Part shown: one piece after another, positions 43,870 through 55,918 of the stretch
Layout of the letters: every line of letters starts with the position of its first letter
Numbering within the stretch: the stretch's first letter is position 1
Assembly (NCBI RefSeq): GCF_963678635.1
Contig: NC_087071.1
Span: forward strand, 45,619,095 to 45,683,094
Direction of reading: 5' to 3'
DNA: 64,000 nt
From: Symsagittifera roscoffensis
Taxonomy: Eukaryota > Xenacoelomorpha > Acoela > Convolutidae
The notes under the pieces: generated by a model
What the model was told of the DNA's origin: nothing
The model's input: the letters and a program-made list of their open reading frames with translations, nothing else
Databases searched by the model: none
Position numbers and translations under genes: made by a program

Positions 43870-44350
43870 GCGACAAAGTGGACAAAATAGATGATGATTT
43901 ACCTGAAGATATTAGGGTAAAAATTGTTGAAGGGCACTCAGGCCTCCTTCTGTTAGGTAAAATGATAGTTCCCCGCAGTTACTTCGCTGTGGACAGAATC
44001 GAGCTTCACATCTTAAACATCTCTTGTCGTCAGTTAAACGCGTGTTGCGCCGAAAAAGCAATTTCTATACACAAGTTAGAGCTTCAAACTGCCACACGTT
44101 TCAAAATTGAAGTTTTCAAGGCACTCACAGTTAAACTGAATGAATTCTATGCAGTGGCTTACTTGTAATGATAAGTTATCTGTCTTCGGCGAAAACCGCG
44201 TCGGCAAATTTCGAAACCACCACCATTGACGTGTGTCACCATGTCTTGAATGGCAATGATTCAGCTGATACCCGTACACGAAAGATTTCTGTGGAAGCTC
44301 TCAGGGATAGCAGCTGGTTTATTAGGCTAATATTTCTTAGGGTAATTAGT
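43870..44350 (+). pseudogene. Plus-strand BEL/Pao RNase H relic
   Basis: Reading one gives DDDLPEDIR, IVPRSYFAVDRIELHILNISCRQ (the ELHVFCDAS strand with its Asp lost), and SIHKLELQTATRFKIEVFKALTVKLNEFYA. Reading two gives ETTTIDVCHHVLNGNDSADTRTRKISVEALRDSSW, the final NPAD-x-GTR motif region. This is the same domain as in Pao-1 and Pao-2 but on the opposite strand and more diverged. No other Pao domain is recognisable beside it. Confidence 0.75.
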
Positions 44351-44559
44351 GTTGAACCTAGCTGTGAAAAGAGCCACACCCAACAATGCGGGACCTCTAG
44401 CACATTTGACAAGAACCAAGCCGAATGGGGGAAAAGCAATCAGTTCAAGAGGCCAGGCGAAATAAAAATGGGAACGCAGCCGCCAACAAACAAGAAGACA
44501 TAACGCTTCTTCCCAGCTAGCGATAGTCCTCCCATCGTTGTTGTCGCCTCAGAAAAATC

Positions 44560-46720
44560 TCAGCGAGAAAAATCTCGCGTCATACGTCGCCAAAACAAAC
44601 CTCAATATGTTCAACAGCAAAGCATTAACAACGGCGGATTGGAACAAAATGGCGGACCAAGTCCTTACGCAGGGAGTTCAACGAGCCGCGGAGGAATAAT
44701 TGACGTCTAGAACCACTGCGGAAGACGATGATTACCACACTTCCCATCCAGATTTTCAGACGAATCAGACGAGGGAGACACATCCGTAAGACGAAGTGGG
44801 AGAACCACAAAAGGCCCTAGTTGGTACGGGGACCGATCAAACATTCTTTGAAGCTCATTTCATCTGAGGAGGACATCACAGATCTGAACAAGGCCGCACT
44901 GGGGGCATATCGTGTTGAATTGGCAACACTTGAGACCGACACAAAAACACCAAATGAATCGAAATTTGGCCTTCTGGAAAAGCACTTGCTCAGAAGCAAA
45001 CTCGGGAGCGAGGCTCTGGACATCAATCAATCCTGGAACGATGAGTGGCGGTTGACCCTCCTCTTCAGCGAAGAACATGATGAAAAAGACGGAAAAAAGA
45101 AATTACAGATCATCGACAACGAAAATATTTGGACAAAAAATTTTAAAACTGAGTAACAAAACTCGTATTTTACTTTAATTCTAAAATTCATAAAATATTA
45201 CAAAATTAATTTGTCGGTGGTATTGCAACTGCAACTGCGTTTGCAGTAAATGTACTACAGCCTTGGAAGTCTCTACATATCGTTATCTATAAACATTATT
45301 ATTGTCCCATAAACAAGAGACTCAGTTCTAAAAACTGTAGTGTCAAGACTCAATTAGACCCACAATTCAGGTGCTATTAAGAAAAGATGGTTTCGATAAT
45401 AAATTTAAATTTTTGAAACTTTTGTCGTTTTCAAGTAACCAAAATACCTTTCTTCTACTCGGTATCACACTTACCTTAAGAGAACAACTGATGACATGTT
45501 TCTTTCAGCAGCCACGACCATCCTTTAAATCAAGTTTAAATGAAACTTTGTATGGTATATGAACTAATACATCTCGACCCCTTGATTGTTCTCCGATCGA
45601 ATAACACCTTGGTAGAACCTCAACACGATTTGGCGAACAATCACACGCGATGCCTTGTCAAGTATCTTGTCCTGGAAAAAAGTTTTTGTTTTCTAGAGAA
45701 AATCAAGAATTTTTTTCCCCGCTCAGATTATGCAAGTCTACACTCTTACAGACGATGATTTGAAGATGAGAGTGTTCGACCGGATTGAGCATCTGTTAGT
45801 GGGAGACTCGTCAGAAAGGCCCAGCGAGGCATCAAACAAAGCGCCAATTCTCTCTGCGCAACGAAGAGGTTTCAAAATATTTCGGAAAAACCAGGACCGC
45901 TTAAAGTTTGAGCCATATTAGGATTTATCAACGGACCAACAAGTAGGAGAAACCGAGCATACAGTTACTCTAGAATCGGGGATCTGTTTTCTTAAAACTG
46001 GCCTTTCGAAAACTTTAGGCAAAAACCGTCGGATGTTTGGGGACTAGGAAAATTGGCCCATTCAACAACGCAAAAGACACCAGGGATCAGTTCATGGGAC
46101 AAAGACCCACAAAAGGAAGTCGCCCTACAAACTACCCATGAGAGGATCGACGATGAAGAGGAGTTCATATGAAGTAAAGGTACGGCCCACAATCCCATTA
46201 TCATCGATAGTTCATCTGATGGCCTTACACCAATGAAGTCAAGCTTGGTTGGCAAACTGAGCCTACTACAGCAACAAGACACGGCCTCATCTGCTGCTGA
46301 GCTAGCCAGTCGGGTGATTAGAGATTCGCAATCTGAAAGGCGATCAACAAAGGCCGAGAAAATTGTCGCATGTTTGTTTTCAGATGAAAACAGTGCCGTT
46401 AGGATGGATATCGACAAAACGCGGACTGCTGGACAAGATACAACAGGACGATATATTGCATGTTTAACGATTCTAGAAACTATCAAGCCAAATAGTAAAC
46501 GTGAAACTATCAACGTGGTTGATCTCGTACCTCCAACTGACAGCCCAGGAAAACGAACAAAAGAGACAATACTAACGGTGGCTAAGGAAGTTGGCAACAG
46601 AAAGGATCAGGAGGAATCGGCGGCGAAGAAAAAATCAAAACGACTGAAGAAAATGAAAATCCACAAGACCAGGAGGACAAAACAAATCAGTTGAAGCCAG
46701 GAAAGAGGCAGGAATGGACT
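44560..46720 (+). CDS. Cluster of unrecognised plus-strand ORFs
   Basis: The stretch is less AT-rich than its flanks. Readings include RRSGRTTKGPSWYGD near 44,790, a motif style seen near the ends of retroelement polyproteins; 44,821-45,156 (111 codons, acidic then Lys-rich); 45,730-45,921 (63 codons); and 46,233-46,694 (153 codons), whose product starts MKSSLVGKLSLLQQQDTASS and ends very basic (KKKSKRLKKMKIHKTRRTK). The frames do not connect simply. It may be a decayed element ORF downstream of the Pao relic, or exons of an unknown gene. I cannot assign a function. Confidence 0.35.
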
Positions 46721-49048
46721 ACAGAAAGGAAAGAGAAGTAAAAGTCCCACGGGGATTCAAAACTCATTAGTTTCTTAAAACTCCTTAGACTCCCACTGGG
46801 ACTCAAAACTCAATTTGTTGTCAGAGGAAGAAGTGTCATCCGGCCGCAGTGGCATAAACCAAATGTTGCTCATAGTTATCTATATTTTTCTGCAAATAAT
46901 TGTACTGCAGATCAACTGACCTTGAGGAACTCGGCCAGACCGAAAATTAAGAGCGTATATTGCTCAGACCAAAAATTAAGAGATCTTTCAGCTACCTTTT
47001 TGCATATTTCACCTGTTCTCTATTGAGTTATCTAGATTGTTGCTAATCCGTAGCGATTCAATAGTTACTCATAAAACAAAGTTTAATAAATTGCATTTTT
47101 TGTCTGAGTGAATTAAGCATACGACTGCGAGATTCTCATTACATACATGATGATTTGTGGAAATTCATTGATTTTTTACATACAGAGAGTACCAAATCTA
47201 CCGAAGAAGCATTTTTGAGACCTCACAATCAGCTGAAAACTATTAACTATGATTAAAAAATATCTTTGATTTTGTTTGTTATTTCCTGGACGCGCCAACT
47301 TCTCTGCACAAGAACAATTCAAAACCACGTGATTTTTACCAAGTGATGCTTAAGATTCTCTACTCAAAGTGTTCTCTCTAATGTAATTGGGTAGGCACAA
47401 ATATCGTCGTTTTAAACAACTTCCCTTTTTTTCGTTAAAAAAAGGTTTGTAATTTCAAAAAAGTATCTGTCATTATGAATGAATACATGTCATATAAACC
47501 GAGTTTTTTTACCCATTAATTAGAGGCAGCAATTTCAGATGAATAACAATTTTGCGACAGGAATTAGCAAAAAATGTCAATCAAACAAAATTTTTGGGCT
47601 TATCGAAGTTCCTTTAAGTTACCATGAAAACAATCTAGTTTGTCAAAACGACTTTGAAAGTAATGGGCAAAAATATCAGGCGTAACTTTGAAAAAGGAAA
47701 CACGATTGCTCATGTGATGAAAAATGTTCAAAGCGGCAAAAGGTCATAACGCGAATCAATGTCTTATGACACAGTTCGTTATCTAATAATCATAGCTCAT
47801 TATAAAACATAAAACTGGTATCAAAATGGATCCATTGCACCATTTTTTCATAAACTTGCGCGTTCATTCTTAAAGTGAAAACAACTTTCATTCAGTCGGT
47901 AGAAAGAAAACAACCTAAGTAAGGAATCAACACAGTATCCCACCCGTGAAGGTGTGGGACCCACATCTGATATTCTAAACGAGTAAAATGAGCTGTCGCA
48001 TTGAACGAACTGAAGAGAGTAAGACATAACAAATGGAAATAATTGCAGGTGCCATTGAAACTTCCTTGATTTGGATGACAAAATAATTAGCGGAAAAATT
48101 GCACCAAAAATAATTTCGAAATTCAAACAGTTTAAAAATAGGATGAAAATTTGGACAACGATTTGGACAAATATGTGAACAATTCTAATCTTACAATCTC
48201 TTTTTGATGAGTCAGCATTGCAGTAGCCTTTGTTCAGGAGCAGTGTATTTTTTTAAAAGGTAACATCTTGCGCATGCATAGTTACGCTATCAATTTTTGG
48301 AGCAATTGAAAAGGTAGAAAACTGGAAAAAAATGAGCAAAATTGTTTTCCGGCTCCGTAACCATATTGATCGCGCGCTCCATCAGTATGAACTTTACCAC
48401 CGCATTAATTTTTGAAATTTTTACTAGTCGTCGATCGTTGGCGGCCAAAAACAGTCATGCAAAATTCAACAGCAAGCGAGTACTGTATTTTAAATTAATA
48501 GACAAATTCAATTTCCGAAGTTTTGTAACTTCACGTTGAAAAAGTCGTATAGAAAGTACAATTTTTTGAATTATTTCATTTGTGGATGTACCAGAAAAGT
48601 TTTAAAACAAATTACTTTTTTGAAACAGTAAATTGTTCTGATATTAGACAATTGTTCTCGTTTTTTGGCGTTCTGACAATGTGAAGAAGAAAATAAAACA
48701 CTTTTTGTTTAGGTGACTATAATTTTCTCCTGTTCAATGCATTTGATCTCCCACAAGCAAGTAGAGTAACTATTGAAAAATGGAACCAAATCTGCCATAA
48801 CTTTATTGTGAAAAATTGTTTGATTTGGAAGAAAAAACACTTTTACAGCCAAAGTAAGGAAGGAATATTTTGGATTAAGGTTTTTCATCTATATTTTTGG
48901 TGATGAAATAAAACAAAGATTGTTCGTGTCAACTGAATATTGGTTCAACTGACTTCTATTAGCACTCAAAGTCTTTGGACGTGAAAATCTTTAAAAAATC
49001 AGGAACACTTTCAATCAATGTAAATGACAATTTTATCCAGACTCTAAA
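46721..49048. other. AT-rich non-coding stretch
   Basis: No gene recognised. A minus-strand reading at 48,126-47,848 (92 codons, with SDVGPTPSRVGYCVDSLLRLFSF) lies in a less AT-rich patch but is unassigned. Confidence 0.5.
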
Positions 49049-49515
49049 ACCCGCACTGACAAAAATGGATTGAGATTGAATTAAGTTTGAAAAATTTATG
49101 CGGGTTAAATGACATCGATTTAAGTTTCAAAAAAGTAAATTGATTAAAAACAAATCAGAATGATTTGGTTCGATTTAAATCAACTTTAGCCGATCTAAAA
49201 TCTACGCTACAAAATCAATTCCATCCTGTTTTAAATTGATTTGAATTGATCTTAAATTTTAAATCGATTTAAATCAATTTCTCAAAAATGTTTTTTGCCC
49301 AAGATGTGATTTACAGTGATAAATTTCTGATTTCATTCTTGATAGCTCAAAATCTTGCTTTATGTGGATAATTCTCTTGAGTTCTAAAATATCTGGCAGA
49401 TGTGTTTTCATTTAAATAATCATGTATTGAAATTAACTTAATTTTTTGTCAAATAGCATGTTTTTTTTCGCCGTGTTAGCAAAAATTGATTTTTTTGAGT
49501 AAGACTTTCAAATCG
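49049..49515. mobile_element. Truncated MITE relative
   Basis: Starts with ACCCGCACTGACAAAAATGG at 49,049 and follows the internal sequence of the complete MITE at 49,736-50,342 (ATTTAAATC blocks, GATATGATTTACA-type block, CTGGCAG-TGTGTTTT, GTGTTAGCAAA). It ends without the right terminal repeat at about 49,515. Confidence 0.75.
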
Positions 49516-49529
49516 CATTTTTAATGAAA

Positions 49530-49690
49530 TATGCGTGATGTTATCATGTGAGGTATGAAAATTAAATTTTTTCACATAAATGATTTTTTTTGTTCACCAT
49601 GTGGACTTTCTTTGCATTTTTGTTTTTGTTTTATATCAAATGGGATGAGAACAGGGATGGTCTGAATTGAAAGTCCACGTTTTCTGACAG
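49530..49690. repeat. Dispersed repeat copy (relative at 61,760-61,915)
   Basis: Shares ATGCGTGATGTTATCATGTG, GACTTTCTTTGCATTTTTGTTTTG (one change at 61.8 kb), ATCAAATGGGAT and AGCAGGGATG-type blocks with 61,760-61,915 in the same orientation. Confidence 0.8.
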
Positions 49691-49735
49691 TCTTCTAAAA
49701 AATTTCATCCGGGCTCTAAAAGTTATCAGTAAAGA

Positions 49736-50342
49736 ACCCGCACTGAAAAAAATGAATTGAGATTGTTTCTAGTTTGAAAGAATTATGCGAGTTTGATTGA
49801 CATCGATATAACTTTCAAAAAAGTATATTGATTTAAAAAACCCGTTTTTGGATTGATTTAAATTGATCTAAAATCTACGCTTAAAGTATGAATTCTAATC
49901 AATTTTAAATCAATTTAAATTGATCTTAAATTGGACCGCAAAACAAATTGATCCAAATCGATTTAAATTTCCAAATTTTTTTCGCATTAGATATGATTTA
50001 CAATGATGGTTTTCTGGTTTCATTGCATATTTCCGAGCCAAACTCAAGATTCACTTGGATCAATCTCTTGTGTTCGAAAACATCTGGCAGCTGTGTTTTT
50101 ATTTAAATAATCAAGAATTGAAATTAACTCAGTTTTTTTTTTTGCATAGCAAGATTTTTCTCAACGTGTTAGGAAAGATTTGATTTAAATGAGTAAGGCA
50201 CGTAAATTAGTTCAATTTTTTCAAAAAATATCAGAAATTTACATCAGTTCCTAAAAGTTAACTTGTCAATCTATTTGCATTGAAATAAAATCAATTCAAA
50301 ATCAATTTAATACGTTCCGAAACCATTTTTGTCAGTGCGGGT
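49736..50342. mobile_element. MITE, 607 bp, with CAGTGCGGGT terminal inverted repeats
   Basis: The left end ACCCGCACTGAAAAAAATG is the inverted match, with few changes, of the right end CCATTTTTGTCAGTGCGGGT. The inside is AT-rich and rich in ATCAATTTAAAT-type palindromes, with no coding capacity. Only short AT-rich flanks are seen, so target-site duplication is uncertain. It sits at the far end of a Pao LTR copy and seems to have inserted there before the segment was duplicated. Confidence 0.8.
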
Positions 50343-50917
50343 AAATATATAAAAAAGAATCTGATAAAGCATTTCTGTGGCTAGATAGCAGGCCTTAATT
50401 AAATCTGTAACATTATAGGAGAGGGAAGACTCGTTGCCTTATGCCACGGGTTTTGTTGCTGAAGAGTAATTTGAACGCAGTGAATAGTTTCAATGTGCAT
50501 TTATTGTAAATCGAATAATCCAGATATGTCTGATTTCAACCACCAAACCTTATCGCCAAGAAATTAGGGCTTTATAGATGTTTTTTTAGTCATAAAACAT
50601 ACACCTGACAATGAATTCCCTGCGAAGTCAATACTTACATTGCAACAGATGACCGCAAGAAAAGTATAAGCAAAGTATAAAAAATCAAACTTAGAACTTT
50701 TCAGCGTCAAATAAATGAGATTATTAAGTATCATTCATTTTTATGAGTTATTAGCAATTTATGTTTTGTGAGGTTCGGCTGAAATAGGATTCTCAAATGA
50801 AACGACTTAGGTGAGAATCGAACCCACGCACTATGTATACGCTGGGGCTATATATCTGGTATTGCTAAGCATCTATACTGATTTTAGACTATACTTTAAT
50901 GCTATTTAGCATCAACA
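50343..50917 (-). repeat. Pao LTR, duplicated copy A
   Basis: Begins TGTTGATGCTAAATAGC on the minus strand at 50,917, right after the integrase reading ends (KLVPVLDLSW) and a purine-rich GGGTGGAGCA. It matches 52,100-52,651 over its whole length. The first 180 bases also match 60,290-60,472. A GTGGGTTCGATTCTCAC stretch (about 50,814-50,830, minus strand) resembles a tRNA T-arm/B box. Confidence 0.75.
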
Positions 50918-51712
50918 TGCTCCACCCACGAAAGATCGAGAACCGGAACGAGCTTAACGAGCAGCCGAATTTAGTGTCCGGAAACGGTCTTTAGGTTTGC
51001 GGATCGGTTGTAGTTGTCTTTGTCTTAGTTAAGTGACATAATACGTGCTAGGGGGTAGTGGTCCCTAGGGCTAGTGGATTCAACTAACCACACCAAATCT
51101 CCCGTTTTCAAAGCAGATTCGGAAAATGCACGCCACCTAATTCGTTTATTGAATGTAAGGACGTACTCGCCTAACCATCGCTGCCAAATGGCGTTTGCGT
51201 ACGACTGTGCACGGGCATAGCGTCTAGAGTGAGATTCGGAAACATTGGTGACGGAAACCTTAGACTGTGCTGACCTAAAAGGAAATGATTCGGCGGCAGA
51301 GCCTCAAGACTATCTGGGTCATCAGAAACGGGAGTGAGCGGACGGGCGTATAGTGAACCTTCAACTAGGCACATGGTTGTGTTCAAAATCCCGCCAGTCA
51401 ACTTTCTTGATCCTAAGATTGCAGAAAACACGCGCCTACAGCTGCGTACTTTTCGCTCTTATGCTCCACCTTGTTGTGGTGCACTTTTGCGGATTATACT
51501 TCCGCTTAATGCCTTTGTGTACGAGCGATAGTGGAGCTTCTGCACTACAATGTTTGATGCAGAGAAGCTCGTTCCGTTGTCTGAAAAATTATTGAGGGTT
51601 TTCCTCGCCTAGAAATTAAGCGCACGATAGCCATCACACATGAACTTGTGTCCATGGATGGAGCCAACTCTATGTGAATTGCGCGAGTCGTTAAGCAAGT
51701 AAAAAGAAAATC
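50918..51712 (-). pseudogene. Pao integrase C-terminal fragment, duplicated copy A
   Basis: Minus-strand reading: FSDNGTSF-type core, PQQGGA followed by a stop (TAA) where Trp is expected before E-R, then ILGSRKLTGGILNTTMCLVEG, RPLTPVSDDPDSLEALPPNHFLLG, a frame change, LKTGDLVWLVESTSPRDHYPLARI and KLVPVLDLSW, with two further stops. It is a second copy of the Pao-2 integrase end. The Pao sequence stops abruptly at about 51,712, where copy B of the duplicated segment begins. Confidence 0.8.
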
Positions 51713-51721
51713 GCTTTAAAG

Positions 51722-52099
51722 TTTCAAATTTTTTTCTGCCTAAGATATGATTTACAATGATGATTTTCTGGTTTCATTGCTTATTTCTGAGCTCAAACTT
51801 ATGATTTATTCGGATCAAATTCTTGTGTTCGAAAACCTCTGGCAGCTGTGTTTTTATTTAAATAGTCAAGATTTGAAATTAACTCAGTTATTTTTTGTGA
51901 TAGCAAGTTTTTTACGTCGTGTTAGCAAAGAATTGATTATAATGAGTAAGGCACGTAAACTGGTCCAACTTTTTCGAAAAAAAGATCAAAAATTTACATC
52001 AGTTACTAAAATTTAACTTGTTAATCGACTTGCATTGAATTAAAATCAATTTAAAATCAATTTAATACGTTCCGAAACCATTTTTCCAGTTCGGGTAAA
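51722..52099. mobile_element. MITE remnant at the LTR of Pao-2 (copy B)
   Basis: Matches the right two thirds of the 49,736-50,342 MITE, ending in CCATTTTTCCAGTTCGGGT, a mutated right terminal repeat. The left end is missing because the duplication breakpoint lies there. Confidence 0.78.
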
Positions 52100-52651
52100 T
52101 ATATGAAACTGAATCTGATAAGGCATTTCTGTGGCTAGATAGCAGGCCTTAATTAAACCTGTAACATTACAGGAGAGGGAAGACTCGTTGCCTTATGCCA
52201 CGGGTTTTGTTGCTGAAGAGTGCATTTCAACGCAGTGAATAGTTTCAATTTGCATTTATTTTAAATTAAATAATCCAGATATTTCTGGTTTCAACCACCA
52301 AACTTTATCGTCAAGAAATTAAGGCTTTTGATAGTCATAAAACATACACCTGACAATGAATTCTCTGCGAAGGCAACACTTACATTGCAACAGATGATCG
52401 CAGGCAAAATTTAGAGTTTTCAAGTTTTTATTTTTTCGGCTTCAAATAAACGATTTTATTAACTATCGTTCATTTTTATTAAAATATTAGCAATTTATGT
52501 TCTTACAGGTTCGGCTCAAATAGGATTCTCAAATGAAACGAATTAGGTGAGAATCAAAACCAAGCACTTTGTATACGCTGGGCTATATATCTGGTATTGC
52601 TAAGCAACTATACTGATTTTGTAGTATATTTTAATGCTATGTAGCAACAAC
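52100..52651 (-). repeat. Pao-2 3' LTR
   Basis: Starts TGTTGTTGCTACATAGC at 52,651 after the integrase end and GGATGGAGCA. Similarity to the 5' LTR at 60.0-60.47 kb covers only the first 180 bases and then fades, so the two LTRs are not a simple identical pair. Confidence 0.7.
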
Positions 52652-53863
52652 ATGCTCCATCCACGATTGATCGAGAACCGGATAGAGCTTAACGAGCAGC
52701 CGAATATAGTGTCCGGAAACCGTCTTTAGATTTGCGGAGCGGACGATGTTGTATTTGCCGTAGTTTAGCCATATAATTCGTGCTAGTGGTTAGTGGCCCC
52801 TAGTGCTAGTGGATTCAACTAACCACACCAATTCTCGCGTTTTCAAAGAATAATTGGGAGGATCATGCCACCTAACTATTTTTTTAGTGTAAGGACGTAC
52901 TCATTTAGCCATCGCTGCCAAATTGCGTTTGCGTAGGGCTGCGCACGGGCATAGCGTCTAGAGTGAGAATCGGAAACCTTAGTGACGGAAACGTTAGACT
53001 GTGCTGACCTAAAAGGAAATGCTTCGGCGGCAAAGCATCAAGACTATCTGGGTCATCAGAAAGGGGAGTGAGCATGATTGTGTTGAATGTCTTGTCAGTC
53101 AACTTTCTTGATCCTAAGATTCCATAAAACACGCGCTCACAGCTGCGTACCATTCGGTCTCATGCTCCACCTTGTTGTGGTGCGCTTTTGCGGATTGTAC
53201 TTCCACTTAATGCCTTTGTGTACGAGAGACAGTGGAGCTTCTGTGTTCCATTTTTGATGCAGAGAAGTTCGTTCCCTTGTCTGACCAAACTTTTGAGGGT
53301 TTTCCACTCCTAGAAAAAAAGCGCTCGATAGGCATCACACATGAACCTGTGTCCATGGATGGAACCAACTCATGGAACATGGATGGAATGCAAATTGCGC
53401 GAGTCGTTAAGAAAGTAAATAGAAAACCCTAGCGTTTCTCGGAAGCTCGACGAATGGTTTACTGAAATGGTTCAAAATAATCGATGCCGCAGTTCGAGAA
53501 CGGTGGTTGTCGGTAACCCAGAAGCTCCGCGGGAAATTCAGACATCCTTATAGTAACGGTTTTTGCTTTTCGCTTTCTACAGCATACGCAAAGTGTTCCA
53601 AAGCTCTTAGTGCAGATCTCAAGCGTAGTACAAAAAATTTGCTGATGAATGACGGAAACAGGGTAATCGCCGGACTGATGTTTGTGCTTAATGTGATAAA
53701 AACGGAGAAACAATCGGATTAGGCGATGGCGGCTATCCAAAAAAATTGGATGGCAAGATTCGAATGTGGTTGCGGAGAGATGTTGGATACGGCCGGTAGA
53801 TCTAAGTAAACTGTTCGGTCCGCTAAAAGGCGAATGCGATGATATACAACTCGATGCATTCAC
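52652..53863 (-). pseudogene. Pao-2 integrase
   Basis: The 53,863-53,459 frame has HIKHKHQ and LCVCCRKRKA (zinc module) and PPFSNCGIDYFEPF with the first catalytic Asp intact. Frame changes follow. The core continues in 53,440-53,160 with PQQGGA and a stop (TGA) at the same Trp position that is TAA in copy A. The C-terminal part (53,153-52,905) reads ILGSRKLTDKTFN, then lacks about 17 residues present in copy A, then TPLSDDPDSLDALPPKHFLLG. The end module follows to 52,652. Confidence 0.8.
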
Positions 53864-54137
53864 ATGTTTTTCAGCTGCTAATTGTTACATTCAGCTAGGA
53901 ATGACTGTAACTGCGAAAATTGCAAAAATTTTCCTCTGCAATGGCAAGTACTGCTGGATCAATTATGGCCTCATCTGGCGATCTGAAATATTTATGCTAA
54001 GATGATAGTCTCAACACATATACGACCAGCCGCTTTATCTTGGAGAACGAGCTATACTCTTACCAAGGGAAGGCAAAGTCGGTCGAAACTGCAGTGCACG
54101 GAAAGTTTGAGGAGACCTCTAAACCCTTATTTAGATC

Positions 54138-54610
54138 TTAGACCGTTCCCTCATTTAGAAATACTCTAGTTCCGGAGATTGCATGGTTGTTTTCATTCAA
54201 AACATGGAACCATTGGTCAATTGATATTGACTTCAGAATCTCGGCTACTCGATTGGCTACAAACAAGGGACGTTTGCTTGTCGAGTTCAACCACTGAAGG
54301 AATGTAGTGGTGTCAGTCCACATGAGCACTTTGGAAATACTCAGTGTCAGAGCTTTCTCGATATCATCCTTCAGACGGTTAGCAAGAAACGCAGCTTGAA
54401 GCTCCAACTTCGGAATTGAAAGCATGTTCATTGGGTCTACTCTTGCTTTACCGAAGACAAGCGCTAGTTGAAATTTGGAATAGACATTTTTCTGAGCGCG
54501 AAGGAAAGCTACAGATCAGAAAACGTCCAATGAGCAATCACCGAACATGTGCAGCTCAAACTCATCTACTGGGAAGTCAAATTAGCACAGAGGTATTTTG
54601 ATCTGCCGCC
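54138..54610 (-). pseudogene. Pao-2 RNase H
   Basis: The 54,431-54,138 frame has SIPKLELQAAFLANRLKDD, VLMWTDTTTFLQWL with the catalytic Asp of the W-T-D motif kept, and VANRVAEILKSISIDQWFHVL. The first strand, FELHMFGDCS, lies just upstream near 54,540-54,560 in another frame. It is better preserved at the active site than the Pao-1 copy. Confidence 0.78.
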
Positions 54611-54611
54611 C

Positions 54612-55235
54612 TTAAACTGGCAAGCCGGAGCGCCATTCAGTGAATCTGCGGCATAACTGATTTGGCAGTGGGTCCTGCCATTGTTGGTCACTCAATCTCC
54701 AGATATCTTTTAGTTGCAAACGTGCACGTACGGTATACGGGGCGACAAGACCTATGTGGTCGAACACGGAGGACATAAAACTAACAACCGATCGCTGTGT
54801 AACTGAGTCTTTGACTTCGCGGTTAACTCCTCTGCTCACAACCAACGTATCGGTCACGTGGTCCAATTTGACACCGAGAACATGCGATGCGGTTTCCGGA
54901 TTAATCGCAGCGGTAAGAACATCTTTACTGTTGTTAGCGCTGGTCTTAGAGGGATTTAGTTTCAAGGACATATTGGGAACGTTCCTGAAAAAGTTTGTAA
55001 AATTAAACTCACCCACCTTGAGCAGTTCAAGTAAACTGTGACTTAACGTTAAAGCAGTTTTTGGATTTTTCACAGACCCAAGAAAGTCATCCATGTAAAA
55101 ATTATTTAGCACTGCGTAAGCGGCTTCCTGGTGACGATCTTGGTTGTCCACGGCTGTTCGGCGAAGAACATAGTTAGCACATGTCAGAGAATTTTTCGCT
55201 CCAAGTTTATTCCTTGTATATTGAAATACTCTCAC
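54612..55235 (-). pseudogene. Pao-2 RT catalytic part and connection
   Basis: 207 codons with QYTRNKLGAKNSLTCANYVL, AVLNNFYMDDFLGSV (YMDD at 47-50, intact), LLKVGEFNFTNFF, SHVLGVKLDHVTDTLVVSRG and SVFDHIGLVAPYTVRARLQL. It is the best preserved RT piece of the three Pao copies. Upstream, a frame change near 55,235-55,300 separates it from the rest of RT. Confidence 0.85.
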
Positions 55236-55360
55236 ATCTGATGTGGGGTCCTCCCGCTACAAAAAACGCAAGGAGCGTTGATCGCTTTCTAGTAATTCGA
55301 CATGCCCATACATGCCTTCCATGTCTGTGGAAACTGCGTATTTGTGCTCTCGAAAGCGCA

Positions 55361-55855
55361 TTAATACAAATAACAGGTTCTGAAGCAGATCGGGCCGACG
55401 AGAAGGGATTTATTCAGTGATTTGCCGTGAAACTTAGAAACACCGTTCAAAAAGCGTTTTTTGTCGTGAGGGCTAACCGGGATTATGTAACCCTTCTTGA
55501 CATCACCTCGGATATCCGATGCGTATAGAGTTTTCAGATTCAAACGTTTCTCTAGACGCTTTTCAAGAGACTTGAACTGAACGAATAAAGCGTTAAAGTC
55601 ATCAGAAAGATGAATGTTGTATTCAACCCAGAGCATTCCAACAACATAACGGCTACCATCATGAAGCGTGGTAGAGTCAAGAGTTTTTTGAGCACGTTTA
55701 TCAGTTGCGGAAGGGGGATCAGCTTGCTTAAACGTACCATACGATCCTAGCTCGTACCATTTTTTTTCTAATGGGTCAGCAAGTGCTACGTTCTCAATAT
55801 TGCACAGAACAACTCCAGAGTGGGTGTTTACCCTTACCCTGGAGGCACGGAGCAT
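55361..55855 (-). pseudogene. Pao-2 RT N-terminal region
   Basis: 164 codons: LADPLEKKWYELGSYGTFKQAD, TTLHDGSRYVVGMLWVEYN, FKSLEKRLEKRLN, KGYIIPVSPHD, KRFLNGVSKFHGKSLNKSLLVGP. It is the equivalent of 27,150-26,600 in Pao-1. The conserved WYLPHHPV-NPNKP segment is deleted between PHD and KKRFLNG. The first 20 residues abut gag sequence, so the protease is missing here. Confidence 0.8.
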
Positions 55856-55918
55856 AATATGGTTTTTCAGTTTGGATGCAGCTGCAGAATTATCGAAATG
55901 GTTTATCGAAATCAGTCT

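Noticed and set aside
45992..46597. Minus-strand ORF of 201 codons
   Set aside because: Antisense to the 46,233-46,694 reading, Ser/Val/Leu-rich without motif; typical shadow ORF.
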